A DNA stretch of 64,000 nucleotides from Sorangium cellulosum (GTDB taxonomy: Bacteria > Myxococcota_A > Polyangia > Polyangiales > Polyangiaceae). Position 1 is the stretch's first letter. Each line of letters begins with the position of its first letter. Below, in pieces: positions 27,498-37,222 of the stretch. The stretch is from assembly GCF_004135735.1 (NCBI RefSeq), contig NZ_CP012670.1:1-64000 (forward strand). Direction: 5' to 3'. The notes beneath the pieces are model-generated. The model ran no database searches, had not been told where the DNA came from, and was given only the letters and a program-made list of their open reading frames with translations. The position numbers were made by a program, and so were the translations under genes.

Positions 27498-29290
27498 GTG
27501 AGCCCCACCTGCCGCGACGGCGGCGCCGCCTCGAAGGTCGCGAGCGCCTCCTCGAGCTGCTGCTCCTCGGCGAACGACGCATACAGCCCGCCCGCCCGGA
27601 CGAGCTCCTCGTGGGTGCCACGCTCCAGGACCTGCCCCTGCTCCAGCACGATGATCGCGTCGCAGCGGCGCGCCGCCGCCACCCGGTGCGTGATCAGGAG
27701 GACGGTCCGCCGCGCGGCCTGCCGCTCGATCGCCGCGAGGATGGCCTGCTCCGTCTTCGCGTCGACGGCCGAGAGCGGATCGTCGAGGACGAGGATGCTG
27801 GGCTCTCGCACGAGCGCGCGCGCCAGCGCGACGCGCTGACGCTGCCCGCCGGAGAGCTGCACGCCCCGCTCCCCGACGACCGTGTCGAAGCCGTCCGGCA
27901 GCGAGAGCACCTCGTTCAGCACCTCGGCCTCGGCCGCGGCCGCGCGGATCGTCTCGAGCGAGGAGGGCGAGTCCGGATCGTCGAGCGAGTAGCCGATGTT
28001 GCGGGCGACGGTGGTCGAGAAGAGGAAGGCGTCCTGCTGCGCGTAGCCGATGCTCGCGCGCACGGTCTCCAGGGGCAGATCGCAGATGTCGACGCCGTCG
28101 AGGAACACCGTGCCGCGGGGGGTGGGCATGAGCCGGGCGAGCAGCGTGGCGATGGTGCTCTTGCCGGAGCCCGTGCGCCCCACGATGGCGAGGGATCGGC
28201 CCGCCTCGACCTCGAAGCTCACCCCGTCGACCACCCTCCGCGCGCCGTGGGAGAACGTCAGATCCTTGACGGTGAGCGCGCCGCGGACGACCTCGGGCCG
28301 GGGCAGCGGGCCGCTCACGACCTCGGGGATCGCGTCGAAGATCCCCTTGAGCCGCGCGTACCCGGCGCGGCCGCGCTGGACGATGGCGGCGACGAAGCCG
28401 AGGGCCAGCATCGGCCAGGTGAGCCGCAGCAGCGCCAGCCAGAAGGAGACGAAGTCACCCTTCGTCATCTCCCCCGCCAGCACGAGCCGGCCGCCGTACC
28501 AGAAGACGATGAGCACGCCGACCGAGCCGATCGCCCCCATGAGCGGGCCCATCGACCCGCGCAGCTTGGCGAGGGCGAGGCTCTTCTCGAGGTAGGCCCG
28601 GTTGGTGCCGGCGAACGTGGCCACCTCGGACGCCTCGAGCGCGAACGAGCGGACGACCCTGACGCCCGCGAGGCTCGCGAGGACGCGGTCGCTCATGACG
28701 CCGATCGCCTCCTGGTTCTCGCGGGTGCGGACGAAGAGCCGGGTCGAGAACGAGCGGGTGACGAGCATCAGCGCGGGCATGGTCAGGAGCGCCGCCAGCG
28801 TGAGCTGCTTCGAGATGTGCAGCATGACGTACAGGGCGCTCGTGAAGGCGAAGAGCGAGCCGACGACGTTCAGCAGGCCGAAGCCGAGCAGAAGCCGCAC
28901 CTGCGTCAGGTCGTTCGTCGCCCGGCTCATGATGTCGCCGGTGGGCATCTTCCGGAAGAAGGCCGGCCCGAGCTTGTGCAGGCGCGCGAGCAGGATGGCG
29001 CGGAGCTCGTACTCGACGTTGCGGCCCGCCGTGAAGATGGTGACCCGCGAGAAGACGCGCATGACGGCCGCGCCGACGCTCACCGCGAGCATGAGGAGCG
29101 CCGCGCTCGAGGCCTCGCTCGAGCGGAGCGCGACGGCGGCGTCGACGGCGTCCTTGACCAAAAAATCCCGCTTGGCCATGAGGAGCTGCTGCGCCGCGAG
29201 CAGCGCCGCTCCTGCGAGGTACAGCGGGAGCTTGCTGCGGAACTGAGCGCCGAGGCCGATGGGGTATGTTGATGGATCGCGCTTGGCCAT
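27494..29290 (-). CDS. ABC exporter subunit (degenerate Walker B half)
   Basis: The 598-residue half-transporter has an N-terminal six-helix domain and an ATPase domain with Walker A GRTGSGKST, signature LSGGQRQRVALAR, Walker B LVLDDPLSAVD and H-loop ITHRVAA. The residue after the Walker B Asp is Asp rather than Glu, as in the degenerate site of heterodimeric exporters. Its partner, encoded just downstream, has the complementary pattern: Glu present, signature altered to FSAGE. Together they would make one hydrolytic and one degenerate ATP site, as in BmrCD or TM287/288. Substrate unknown. Confidence 0.92.
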   Translation of the reverse strand: MAKRDPSTYPIGLGAQFRSKLPLYLAGAALLAAQQLLMAKRDFLVKDAVDAAVALRSSEASSAALLMLAVSVGAAVMRVFSRVTIFTAGRNVEYELRAILLARLHKLGPAFFRKMPTGDIMSRATNDLTQVRLLLGFGLLNVVGSLFAFTSALYVMLHISKQLTLAALLTMPALMLVTRSFSTRLFVRTRENQEAIGVMSDRVLASLAGVRVVRSFALEASEVATFAGTNRAYLEKSLALAKLRGSMGPLMGAIGSVGVLIVFWYGGRLVLAGEMTKGDFVSFWLALLRLTWPMLALGFVAAIVQRGRAGYARLKGIFDAIPEVVSGPLPRPEVVRGALTVKDLTFSHGARRVVDGVSFEVEAGRSLAIVGRTGSGKSTIATLLARLMPTPRGTVFLDGVDICDLPLETVRASIGYAQQDAFLFSTTVARNIGYSLDDPDSPSSLETIRAAAAEAEVLNEVLSLPDGFDTVVGERGVQLSGGQRQRVALARALVREPSILVLDDPLSAVDAKTEQAILAAIERQAARRTVLLITHRVAAARRCDAIIVLEQGQVLERGTHEELVRAGGLYASFAEEQQLEEALATFEAAPPSRQVGLT

Positions 29291-29315
29291 TGTAGGTGAG
29301 CCGCGCGGCCCGCGA

Positions 29316-30722
29316 TCAGCGCGCCCTGCGCGGCGTCGGGGCGAGCGGCTTGCGATGGGATGTCGAGAGGGCGGGGCGCTCTCTGCTGTCCGCCACGAGC
29401 TCGAGGTCGTCGAGCTCGAGCCTCGTCGAGAGCAGGCCCAGGAGGACGCGGGCTCCGCCTCGACCGTCGAGCTCGCTCACCACGCCGATCTTGTCCCCGA
29501 ACGGGCCGCGACGCACGCGGACCCGGCTGCCTTTCTCGATGACGCCGCCCTTCGCGGGCTCGAGCGTGACCCTCGCCGCGTCCGGCTCGCCGGCCGGGCC
29601 CCGCTGCGCGCGCTGCGCGGGCTCGGCCGAGGACCTCGGCTGCGCGCCGCCCTTCGCCTGCTGCTCCGCCTCGGCGTGCTGCGGTCGCCGGGCCGGCGCG
29701 CCCCCCTCTCCGGCATGCTTCGGCGTGTGCCGCGGCTCCCCGCGGCCGGCGCCGGCGTTGCTCGCCGCCTTGAACAGCGTCGCGAGGGTCGGCCGGCGGG
29801 CCGGGAGGGACGCCTCCACGCGCTCGTCGCCGCGCGCCCGCGCCTCCTCCATCGATCGCTCGCGCGCTCGGGCCTGCTCGGAGCGCCACCGCTCGTTCTC
29901 GGCCTCGAGCTCGGCGTGGGCGCGCGCCCGCTCCTGCTCGATGCCCTCGAGCTTGTGGTCGAGCGCGATGCGGTCGTTCTCGCGCGACCACGCGACCAGA
30001 CGGTAGATGGGGGCGAGCGCGACGAGGGCGTCCTCGAGCTGCTCGTCGAGGATGTCGGCGTGCTCGACGGCCGTCTCGCGCGGCACCGACCAGCCGATCC
30101 AGAGCGGCACCTGCCCGTCGGCCGCGCGGCGGAGCATCTCGGTGATCGCCTCGGGCGTCGCCGCGCTGCAGTCGACGCGATCGCCCCCGCCGGCGCCGAA
30201 CGAGAACTGCTCCGGCAGCGCGTGCAGCGCGCTCGTCAGCTCGGCGGCGAGCGAGGTCGGCTCGCCCGTCGCGTCGTCGCTCGCCGAGAGGCGGGCCCGG
30301 AGGTTGTCGACGTCGACCTTCGCGTCCGGGTGGACGGCGAAGCACACCTGCACCTCGCCCTCCGAGAGGCGCAGCGCGAGGAACGCGTGCCGCGTGTAAG
30401 GGCTCGGATCGTCGATGACGTCCGAGATCGAGCGGCCGCGATCGAGCAGCCGGTCGAGCTCCTCGCGGGCCGCCTGGTCGCGCCAGAAGAAGACCCACTG
30501 GCAGTCGGCGCGGTGCTTGTTGCGGATCGAGGGGTGCTCGTCGGAGCCATGCACGTCGACCGAGATGCCGAGCTCGGCGAGCCGGGCGACGACGCCGCGC
30601 GCCCAGGCGAGCGCGCGCTGCTTCACCTCCAGCCGGGGGCGCGAGTAGGCCTTCGAGGTCGCCTTCTCGGCGGCGTACGCGTCGAAGTCTCGAGCGGTGA
30701 GGTGCAGAGAGGGATGGCTCAT
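29316..30722 (-). CDS. Unknown protein with C-terminal KOW-like domain
   Basis: The protein has 468 residues and no signal or membrane segment. The N-terminal half (about 1-240) is globular and unfamiliar, with HLTARDFDAYAAEK near the start and QWVFFWRDQAAREELDRLL. A charged coiled-coil-like stretch (about 250-310; EQERARAHAELEAENERW) and a long Ala/Gly/Arg-rich linker follow. The last 60 residues contain GSRVRVRRGPFGDKIGVVSEL, a KOW-type motif as in NusG and ribosomal L24, suggesting RNA or ribosome contact. The ATG at 30722 fits; upstream sequence lacks coding character. It may lie upstream of the ABC operon, with 25 bp between. Confidence 0.75.
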   Translation of the reverse strand: MSHPSLHLTARDFDAYAAEKATSKAYSRPRLEVKQRALAWARGVVARLAELGISVDVHGSDEHPSIRNKHRADCQWVFFWRDQAAREELDRLLDRGRSISDVIDDPSPYTRHAFLALRLSEGEVQVCFAVHPDAKVDVDNLRARLSASDDATGEPTSLAAELTSALHALPEQFSFGAGGGDRVDCSAATPEAITEMLRRAADGQVPLWIGWSVPRETAVEHADILDEQLEDALVALAPIYRLVAWSRENDRIALDHKLEGIEQERARAHAELEAENERWRSEQARARERSMEEARARGDERVEASLPARRPTLATLFKAASNAGAGRGEPRHTPKHAGEGGAPARRPQHAEAEQQAKGGAQPRSSAEPAQRAQRGPAGEPDAARVTLEPAKGGVIEKGSRVRVRRGPFGDKIGVVSELDGRGGARVLLGLLSTRLELDDLELVADSRERPALSTSHRKPLAPTPRRAR

Positions 30723-31088
30723 TGCTTCGACTGGTTGCGAGGCGCCGCGCGGAGGGGGCGGCTCATGGTCGTCACGGTGGGAGCTGCGCTCCTCGGATGA
30801 AAGTCGCGCGGATGGTATCTTGTGGGGCCTCGAAATCAAAGCCTCCACGCCGCGCGATCGATCCCGGCGATGCGTGGTGGCGGCGCGCTTGACCGCCATG
30901 ACCAGCATGTCACCGTAGGCACTCCCGTGCCCCATCGAGAGGGCGATCCCACCGATATCACCTGGATCCCCGCGTGCAACGCGCTTCTCCGGCGCAGCGG
31001 GGGCAGCTCCCGGGCGCCTGTCACCCAAGCACCAAGGCACCCGAGCCCGTGAGCCTGCAAGGCCCGTCGGCCTGACGAAAGAGGAATC
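30723..31088. other. Divergent intergenic region without a supported gene
   Basis: The 366 bp between the KOW protein and the zinc-ribbon gene contain only short, unlikely reading frames. It should carry both divergent promoters. TTGACC occurs near 30890 but lacks a convincing -10. AGAGGA just before 31089 is the ribosome binding site of the zinc-ribbon gene. Confidence 0.5.
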
Positions 31089-31700
31089 ATGGAACAGCAT
31101 CGAGACGAGCACATTGTCTGCGCGAGCTGCGGCACGTCGTTCCTGTTCTCGGCCGCGGAAGCCGCCGTCTACGCCGAACGGAAGCTCGCGGCCCCGCCGA
31201 AGCGGTGCCGGACGTGCCGCCGCGCGCGGAAGGACAATCGAGCGGACCTGGACGGCGCGTCGGCGGCTCGCGCGGCGCAGCAGCATCGCCCCGGACCGGG
31301 CCGGAGCAACGGGGGGTACCGCGGCGCGGCGCGCGGCGACGGGCGGCCTCGCAAGCCACGGTACACGGGCGACGTGAACGAGTACCGGAGCCCGATGCAG
31401 GACGCGTATGCGGGGGTCTCGCCCCCGTGGGTGGCGCCGAGCCACCGTCAGGCCTACCGCCCGCGCGGCGGCGCGCCCGTCCGCGACGATGGCAACTACC
31501 GTGCGCCGTCGTTCGCCGGCGAGCGCCGCGTCGCCGCCGCGCCGAGCCGCGCTGCCTCGCCGCCGCGCGCGCCGCGCACCCGTCCGATGTTCTCGATCAC
31601 CTGCAAGTCCTGCGGCTCCGACGGGGAGGTCCCGTTCAAGCCGGTGGAGGGCCGCGACGTCTTCTGTCAGGCGTGCTACCGAGCGCGCAAGCCTGCCTGA
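31089..31700 (+). CDS. Double zinc-ribbon protein (zf-trcl-like N-terminus)
   Basis: The 203-residue protein starts with a CxxC module, HIVCASCGTSFLFSAAEAAVY, then CRTCRRARK. This is the pattern of the probable zinc-ribbon family (zf-trcl). A second zinc ribbon sits at the C-terminus: TCKSCGSDGEVPFKP and FCQACYRARK. The 100 residues between are Arg/Pro/Gly-rich and probably disordered, a composition common in nucleic-acid-binding proteins. AGAGGA lies shortly before the ATG. Function unknown; RNA or DNA contact is inferred only from zinc ribbons and basic linker. Confidence 0.8.
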   Translation: MEQHRDEHIVCASCGTSFLFSAAEAAVYAERKLAAPPKRCRTCRRARKDNRADLDGASAARAAQQHRPGPGRSNGGYRGAARGDGRPRKPRYTGDVNEYRSPMQDAYAGVSPPWVAPSHRQAYRPRGGAPVRDDGNYRAPSFAGERRVAAAPSRAASPPRAPRTRPMFSITCKSCGSDGEVPFKPVEGRDVFCQACYRARKPA

Positions 31701-31778
31701 GGCCCTCGCGCGGCGCGCGGACAGCGCGCCGCGGAAACTAAGCCAGGACCGCCCGCGCGAGGCCGCCGCGAAGCGGTG

Positions 31779-31810
31779 CAGAGGTCCGGCCAGCCATGGC
31801 TGGACCTCTG
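31779..31810. repeat. Intergenic palindrome between convergent genes
   Basis: Arms CAGAGGT (31779-31785) and ACCTCTG (31804-31810) enclose CCAGCC/GGCTGG (31790-31795 with 31798-31803), with a 4-nt bulge (CCGG) on one side. Further out, CCGCCCGC (31749-31756) can pair with GCGGGCGG (31811-31818). There is no U-tract, so it is not a classical intrinsic terminator. It separates the zinc-ribbon gene and the kinase gene and may act as a bidirectional transcript end. Confidence 0.6.
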
Positions 31811-31820
31811 GCGGGCGGGA

Positions 31821-33707
<1,887 letters not shown>

Positions 33708-33828
33708 CTGCTGCCGCGGGCGGGCGAGGGACCAGGGTCATGGTCCCCGAGAACCCGCGCCCCTGTAAAGGGTTGGGAGGTATTCGCCTCCCGAAAGCCA
33801 GATCCTATGCCGCCAGTGCGTGCCGCGG

Positions 33829-34731
33829 CTAGGATACCTGCGAAAGGTGTGGGGCGGATCGCAGCGCAGAGGGCGATGACGGCTCTGGCGCATTCTTCCG
33901 CAATTCAACGATCCGGTGGGCGATCTCCGCGAACCCGCGGCCCATGGGGTGGGAGGCCACGAACCGCGGGGGCACCGACAGCTTGCCGAGGTGGGCGCGC
34001 ACGTTGGCCACCCCGAAGGTCCACGCAAAGGCGGCGAAGGCGACGCCATCGTTGCCGCTGTCCCCCACGAAGGCATAGCGGTGGCGCGCCCGCGTCGGAT
34101 CCTCCCCGAACCGCGTCGAGAGCAGGCGCACGACGCCCGTGGCCTTGTCCGAGGGGTCGCGGGTGAGGTGGAGGTGGACGCTCGACAGCAGCGTCCTCAC
34201 CCCCCGCTCGCGCAGCTCGGCGCGCATCTGCGCCACGTCCTCCCGAGGCACCTGCCGGTGCTCGCCGATGTCGATCGTGACATCGGTCACCCGCTGGTCG
34301 TTGTCGTCTGCGAGCGCCGCCGCGGGAAAACGACGCACCATGTCATCGGCGAGCGCGACGAGCTCGGCCCGGCTGGCCCGCCGCGCGTCGCGATCCAGCG
34401 CGTCGAGCCGGACGACGCGGCCTGCGCTGGCGCTCGACGCGGGCCCCGGGCGAGGGCCGCCGACGGGGCCGGCCTCCTCGCGCACCAGCGCGATGGCCCC
34501 GTTCTCGGCGAGGGTCGCGTCGATCGGCCACTGTCGCTGGATCACCTCGCCCCAGCCGGCCGGGCGGCCCGTGCAGGCGATCAACGCGAGCCCCGTCTCG
34601 CGGAGACGGAACAGCGCTCCGTACGCGGCCTCGGTGAGCGCGCCGTGATCCAGCACGGTGTCATCGAGGTCGAAGATCACGCCCGCGAGGGCGCGTGCTG
34701 CGTCAGGCGTCAGCCGAGAGAGCGGTTGCAT
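33829..34731 (-). CDS. HAD-superfamily (type IIB) phosphatase
   Basis: The 300-residue protein has the HAD nucleophile motif FDLDDTVLD near residue 22, motif II in ACTGRP, and the C-terminal metal motif GDSGNDGVAF. The cap is of the Cof/mannosyl-phosphoglycerate or sucrose-phosphatase kind. It should hydrolyse a small phosphorylated metabolite in the cytoplasm; the substrate is unknown. It starts 7 bp after the rlmI-like stop and is probably co-transcribed with it. The last 20 residues are Ser/Pro-rich and unlike the family. Confidence 0.85.
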   Translation of the reverse strand: MQPLSRLTPDAARALAGVIFDLDDTVLDHGALTEAAYGALFRLRETGLALIACTGRPAGWGEVIQRQWPIDATLAENGAIALVREEAGPVGGPRPGPASSASAGRVVRLDALDRDARRASRAELVALADDMVRRFPAAALADDNDQRVTDVTIDIGEHRQVPREDVAQMRAELRERGVRTLLSSVHLHLTRDPSDKATGVVRLLSTRFGEDPTRARHRYAFVGDSGNDGVAFAAFAWTFGVANVRAHLGKLSVPPRFVASHPMGRGFAEIAHRIVELRKNAPEPSSPSALRSAPHLSQVS

Positions 34732-34738
34732 GGGTGGA

Positions 34739-35938
34739 TCAGAGCGCCTCGATGCGCGCGATGAGGCTCTTCAGGTAGAGCCCCTCGGGGAAGGCGGCGG
34801 GGACGGGGTGGTCCCCTCCCTGGAAGTGCCGGTCGAACACCGCGGCTTGCATGCGGGCGTCGCGCGCGCCGAGCGCGAGCACCCGGGTCAGGTCGTCGAG
34901 CGTCACGGCGCTGGAGCAGGAGCAGAGCACGAGGATGCCGCCGGGCCGGGTGGCGCGGCACGCCGCGGTCGCGAGGCGCCGGTACGCCGTGAGCGCGGCG
35001 TCCTTGGCCGCGCGGGTGCCTGCGAGCTTCGGAGGGTCGCAGATGACGAGGTCGTACCCTCCCTGCTTCGACGCGTGGTGGAGCGCCTTGCGGGCGTCGT
35101 TTCGCGTGAACGTGATCCGGTCGAGCAGCCCGTTCTCCCGCGCGCACTCCGCCCCGACCTCGAGCGCGGTCGCGCTCTCGTCGATCGCGAGCACCTCGCT
35201 CGCCCCGCCGCGGGCGGCCGCCATCGCGAACGTGCCGACGAAGCAGAACGCGTCGAGCACGCGCCGGTTGTGGGCGAGCTGCTCGACGCGGGTCCGCAGC
35301 GTCCGCTGGTCGAGGTAGAAGCCGGTCTTGTGGCCGAGCGCGAGCGGGATCGCGTAGCGAAGCCCCCGCTCCATGAACCGGAGCTGATCGAGCCCGGGAT
35401 CGCCGCGCACCACGCCGGCGTCGGCGGTGAACCCCTCGAGCTTCGCGAGCGTTTCCGGGGTCCTGTCCACGATCGCGCGGGGCGAGAGCGCCGCCTGGAG
35501 GGCGTCGAAGATCACCCCTTCGCGCCGCTTGACGCCGATCGTTCCGAGCTGGACGACGACCACGTCGCCGAACACGTCGACGATGAGCCCCGGGAGCCCG
35601 TCGCCCTCCGCGTGGACCAGCCGGAAGGCGTCGGTCTCGTGGCCAGGCGACCGCGCGGGCAGCCCGAGCTCGCGGCGGTGCGCGATGGCGCGCTCGATCC
35701 GGTGCCGGAACAGGGCCGCGTCGATCGGCCTGTCCTCGCGCGTGTACATGCGCACCGGGATGGCCGAGCGCGGGGTGTAGAGACCACGACCGAGCACGCT
35801 GCCGTAGGGGTCGGTGACCACGACCTCGTCGCCGGCCACCGCGCCGCCCTCGATGCGCGCGATCGCCTGAGCGAACACCCAGGGATGCCCCGACCACACG
35901 GGCCGGACATGACCCTGCTTCAACGTAACCGTAGGCAT
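34739..35938 (-). CDS. rlmI: Class I SAM-dependent rRNA (cytosine-C5) methyltransferase, RlmI-like
   Basis: The 399-residue protein has an N-terminal PUA domain (GHPWVFAQAIARIEG), an EEHEE-like bridge, and a Rossmann methyltransferase domain. Its motifs include VLDAFCFVGTFAMAAARGGASE-type motif I and the catalytic segment LVICDPPKLAG. RlmI methylates C1962 of 23S rRNA; related proteins modify other positions, so the exact target is inferred. The conserved tail RPGGILVLCSCSS is present. It leads a two-gene operon with the HAD phosphatase. Confidence 0.88.
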   Translation of the reverse strand: MPTVTLKQGHVRPVWSGHPWVFAQAIARIEGGAVAGDEVVVTDPYGSVLGRGLYTPRSAIPVRMYTREDRPIDAALFRHRIERAIAHRRELGLPARSPGHETDAFRLVHAEGDGLPGLIVDVFGDVVVVQLGTIGVKRREGVIFDALQAALSPRAIVDRTPETLAKLEGFTADAGVVRGDPGLDQLRFMERGLRYAIPLALGHKTGFYLDQRTLRTRVEQLAHNRRVLDAFCFVGTFAMAAARGGASEVLAIDESATALEVGAECARENGLLDRITFTRNDARKALHHASKQGGYDLVICDPPKLAGTRAAKDAALTAYRRLATAACRATRPGGILVLCSCSSAVTLDDLTRVLALGARDARMQAAVFDRHFQGGDHPVPAAFPEGLYLKSLIARIEAL

Positions 35939-36174
35939 GATGGAACCCGATTGCTCTCGATGGGGGCAGGGCTGCCGAGGAAGGCGGCCGCGCCGTGACG
36001 TTTGCCGCGGGAGCTAGTACCCTGCGGGACGGCGCGCGTGTGAACCTTCCGCCACAGCGCGCCGTGGCGGTCGATGCACGGCGGCGTGCGTCGAGGCCAT
36101 GGTGACGACAATTCAGCGAAATGGCCGATGGCATCCCGGTTGCTACCTTCCCTGCACCGAAGAGGAGTCGCCCG

Positions 36175-37107
36175 ATGCGCCGTTGCTTGACCCATGCCCT
36201 TGTTGCGGTGGCGATGACCGCGCCGATGAGCGCGCTCGCGCAGGAGGACAACTGCCCTCCCGGCGCGTGGTTCTGCGAGGAAGTGGAGCCGCCTCGCGAT
36301 CCGGCCGGGGAGCCGCCGCCCGCCGCCGCCGCCCCCGACGATGCGCCGGTCGAGGCGCTCCCCCCGCCGCCCGCTCCGCCGCCGCCGCGCCCGAAGCGAG
36401 CCACCCGGCCGGCGCCACCGCCGGTGGTTGTCTACCAGACCTCGCCGTCGGGCCCGCCGCCGCAGGTCATCGTCGTGGCGCCCGGGGCTGCGCCGCCGCC
36501 CCGCGTGATTGTCCGCGGCGTGACCCCGCCCGTGCCGCCGCCGCCGCCGAGGCGGCGCTGGCGGCGTCAGTGGGGCGTCAACTTCCGCATGGAGGGCCTC
36601 ATGATGGGGCGAGAGCACGGCGGAGCCGAGGACGCCGGCATGGGCGGCGTCGGGATCAGCCTCCGCTACCGGCCCGTCCCCGCGTTCGCGCTCGACCTCG
36701 GCGCCGACTTCCTCGCGGGCACCGACTACAACGGCCACGACCGGACCGAGGTGCCGCTCTCGCTGAGCGGGATCCTGTTCGTCAACCCGCGCAGCCGTAC
36801 GCAGTTCTACTTCACGGGCGGCCTGCACATCGCGCATGCCGACGTCGAGCAGTCCTGGAGCGGCGCGGCGGCCGGCGCCGAAGAGTTCGTTCCGAACACC
36901 GAGTACGACTACTTCGGCGCGCACGGAGGCATCGGCCTCGAGTTCCGGCTCTCCCGCCGTCTCGCCCTGAACATCGACGCGATCGGCTTCGTGCGCGGCC
37001 GCACGGACGACGGCGTCATTCCCGAGTTCAGGGATCCGGAGACCGGCCGCACCACCGACACCTCGGGCGGTGGGCTCTTCCGCGGTGGACTCAGCATTTA
37101 CTGGTGA
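36175..37107 (+). CDS. Outer-membrane beta-barrel protein with Pro-rich periplasmic segment
   Basis: The 310-residue product has a signal peptide (LTHALVAVAMTAPMSALAQ) followed by a long Pro-rich segment (about 45-140). A C-terminal domain contains alternating hydrophobic strands ending in FRGGLSIYW; the final aromatic residue is typical of barrel insertion. Two cysteines follow the cleavage site. GAGGAG lies 8-9 nt before the ATG at 36175, which places the signal peptide at the start. The Pro-rich segment could span peptidoglycan. Specific function unknown. Confidence 0.75.
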   Translation: MRRCLTHALVAVAMTAPMSALAQEDNCPPGAWFCEEVEPPRDPAGEPPPAAAAPDDAPVEALPPPPAPPPPRPKRATRPAPPPVVVYQTSPSGPPPQVIVVAPGAAPPPRVIVRGVTPPVPPPPPRRRWRRQWGVNFRMEGLMMGREHGGAEDAGMGGVGISLRYRPVPAFALDLGADFLAGTDYNGHDRTEVPLSLSGILFVNPRSRTQFYFTGGLHIAHADVEQSWSGAAAGAEEFVPNTEYDYFGAHGGIGLEFRLSRRLALNIDAIGFVRGRTDDGVIPEFRDPETGRTTDTSGGGLFRGGLSIYW

Positions 37108-37222
37108 GCGGCTCGTCGTAGCCTCCTGTTCGCCTTGACCGGCCCCGGGGTCGTCGGTTCGTCTCCCGTGGAGCCTGCCTCCGCGGTCCGGCCCCCGGCT
37201 CCAGGCGGTATAACGCCGCTTC

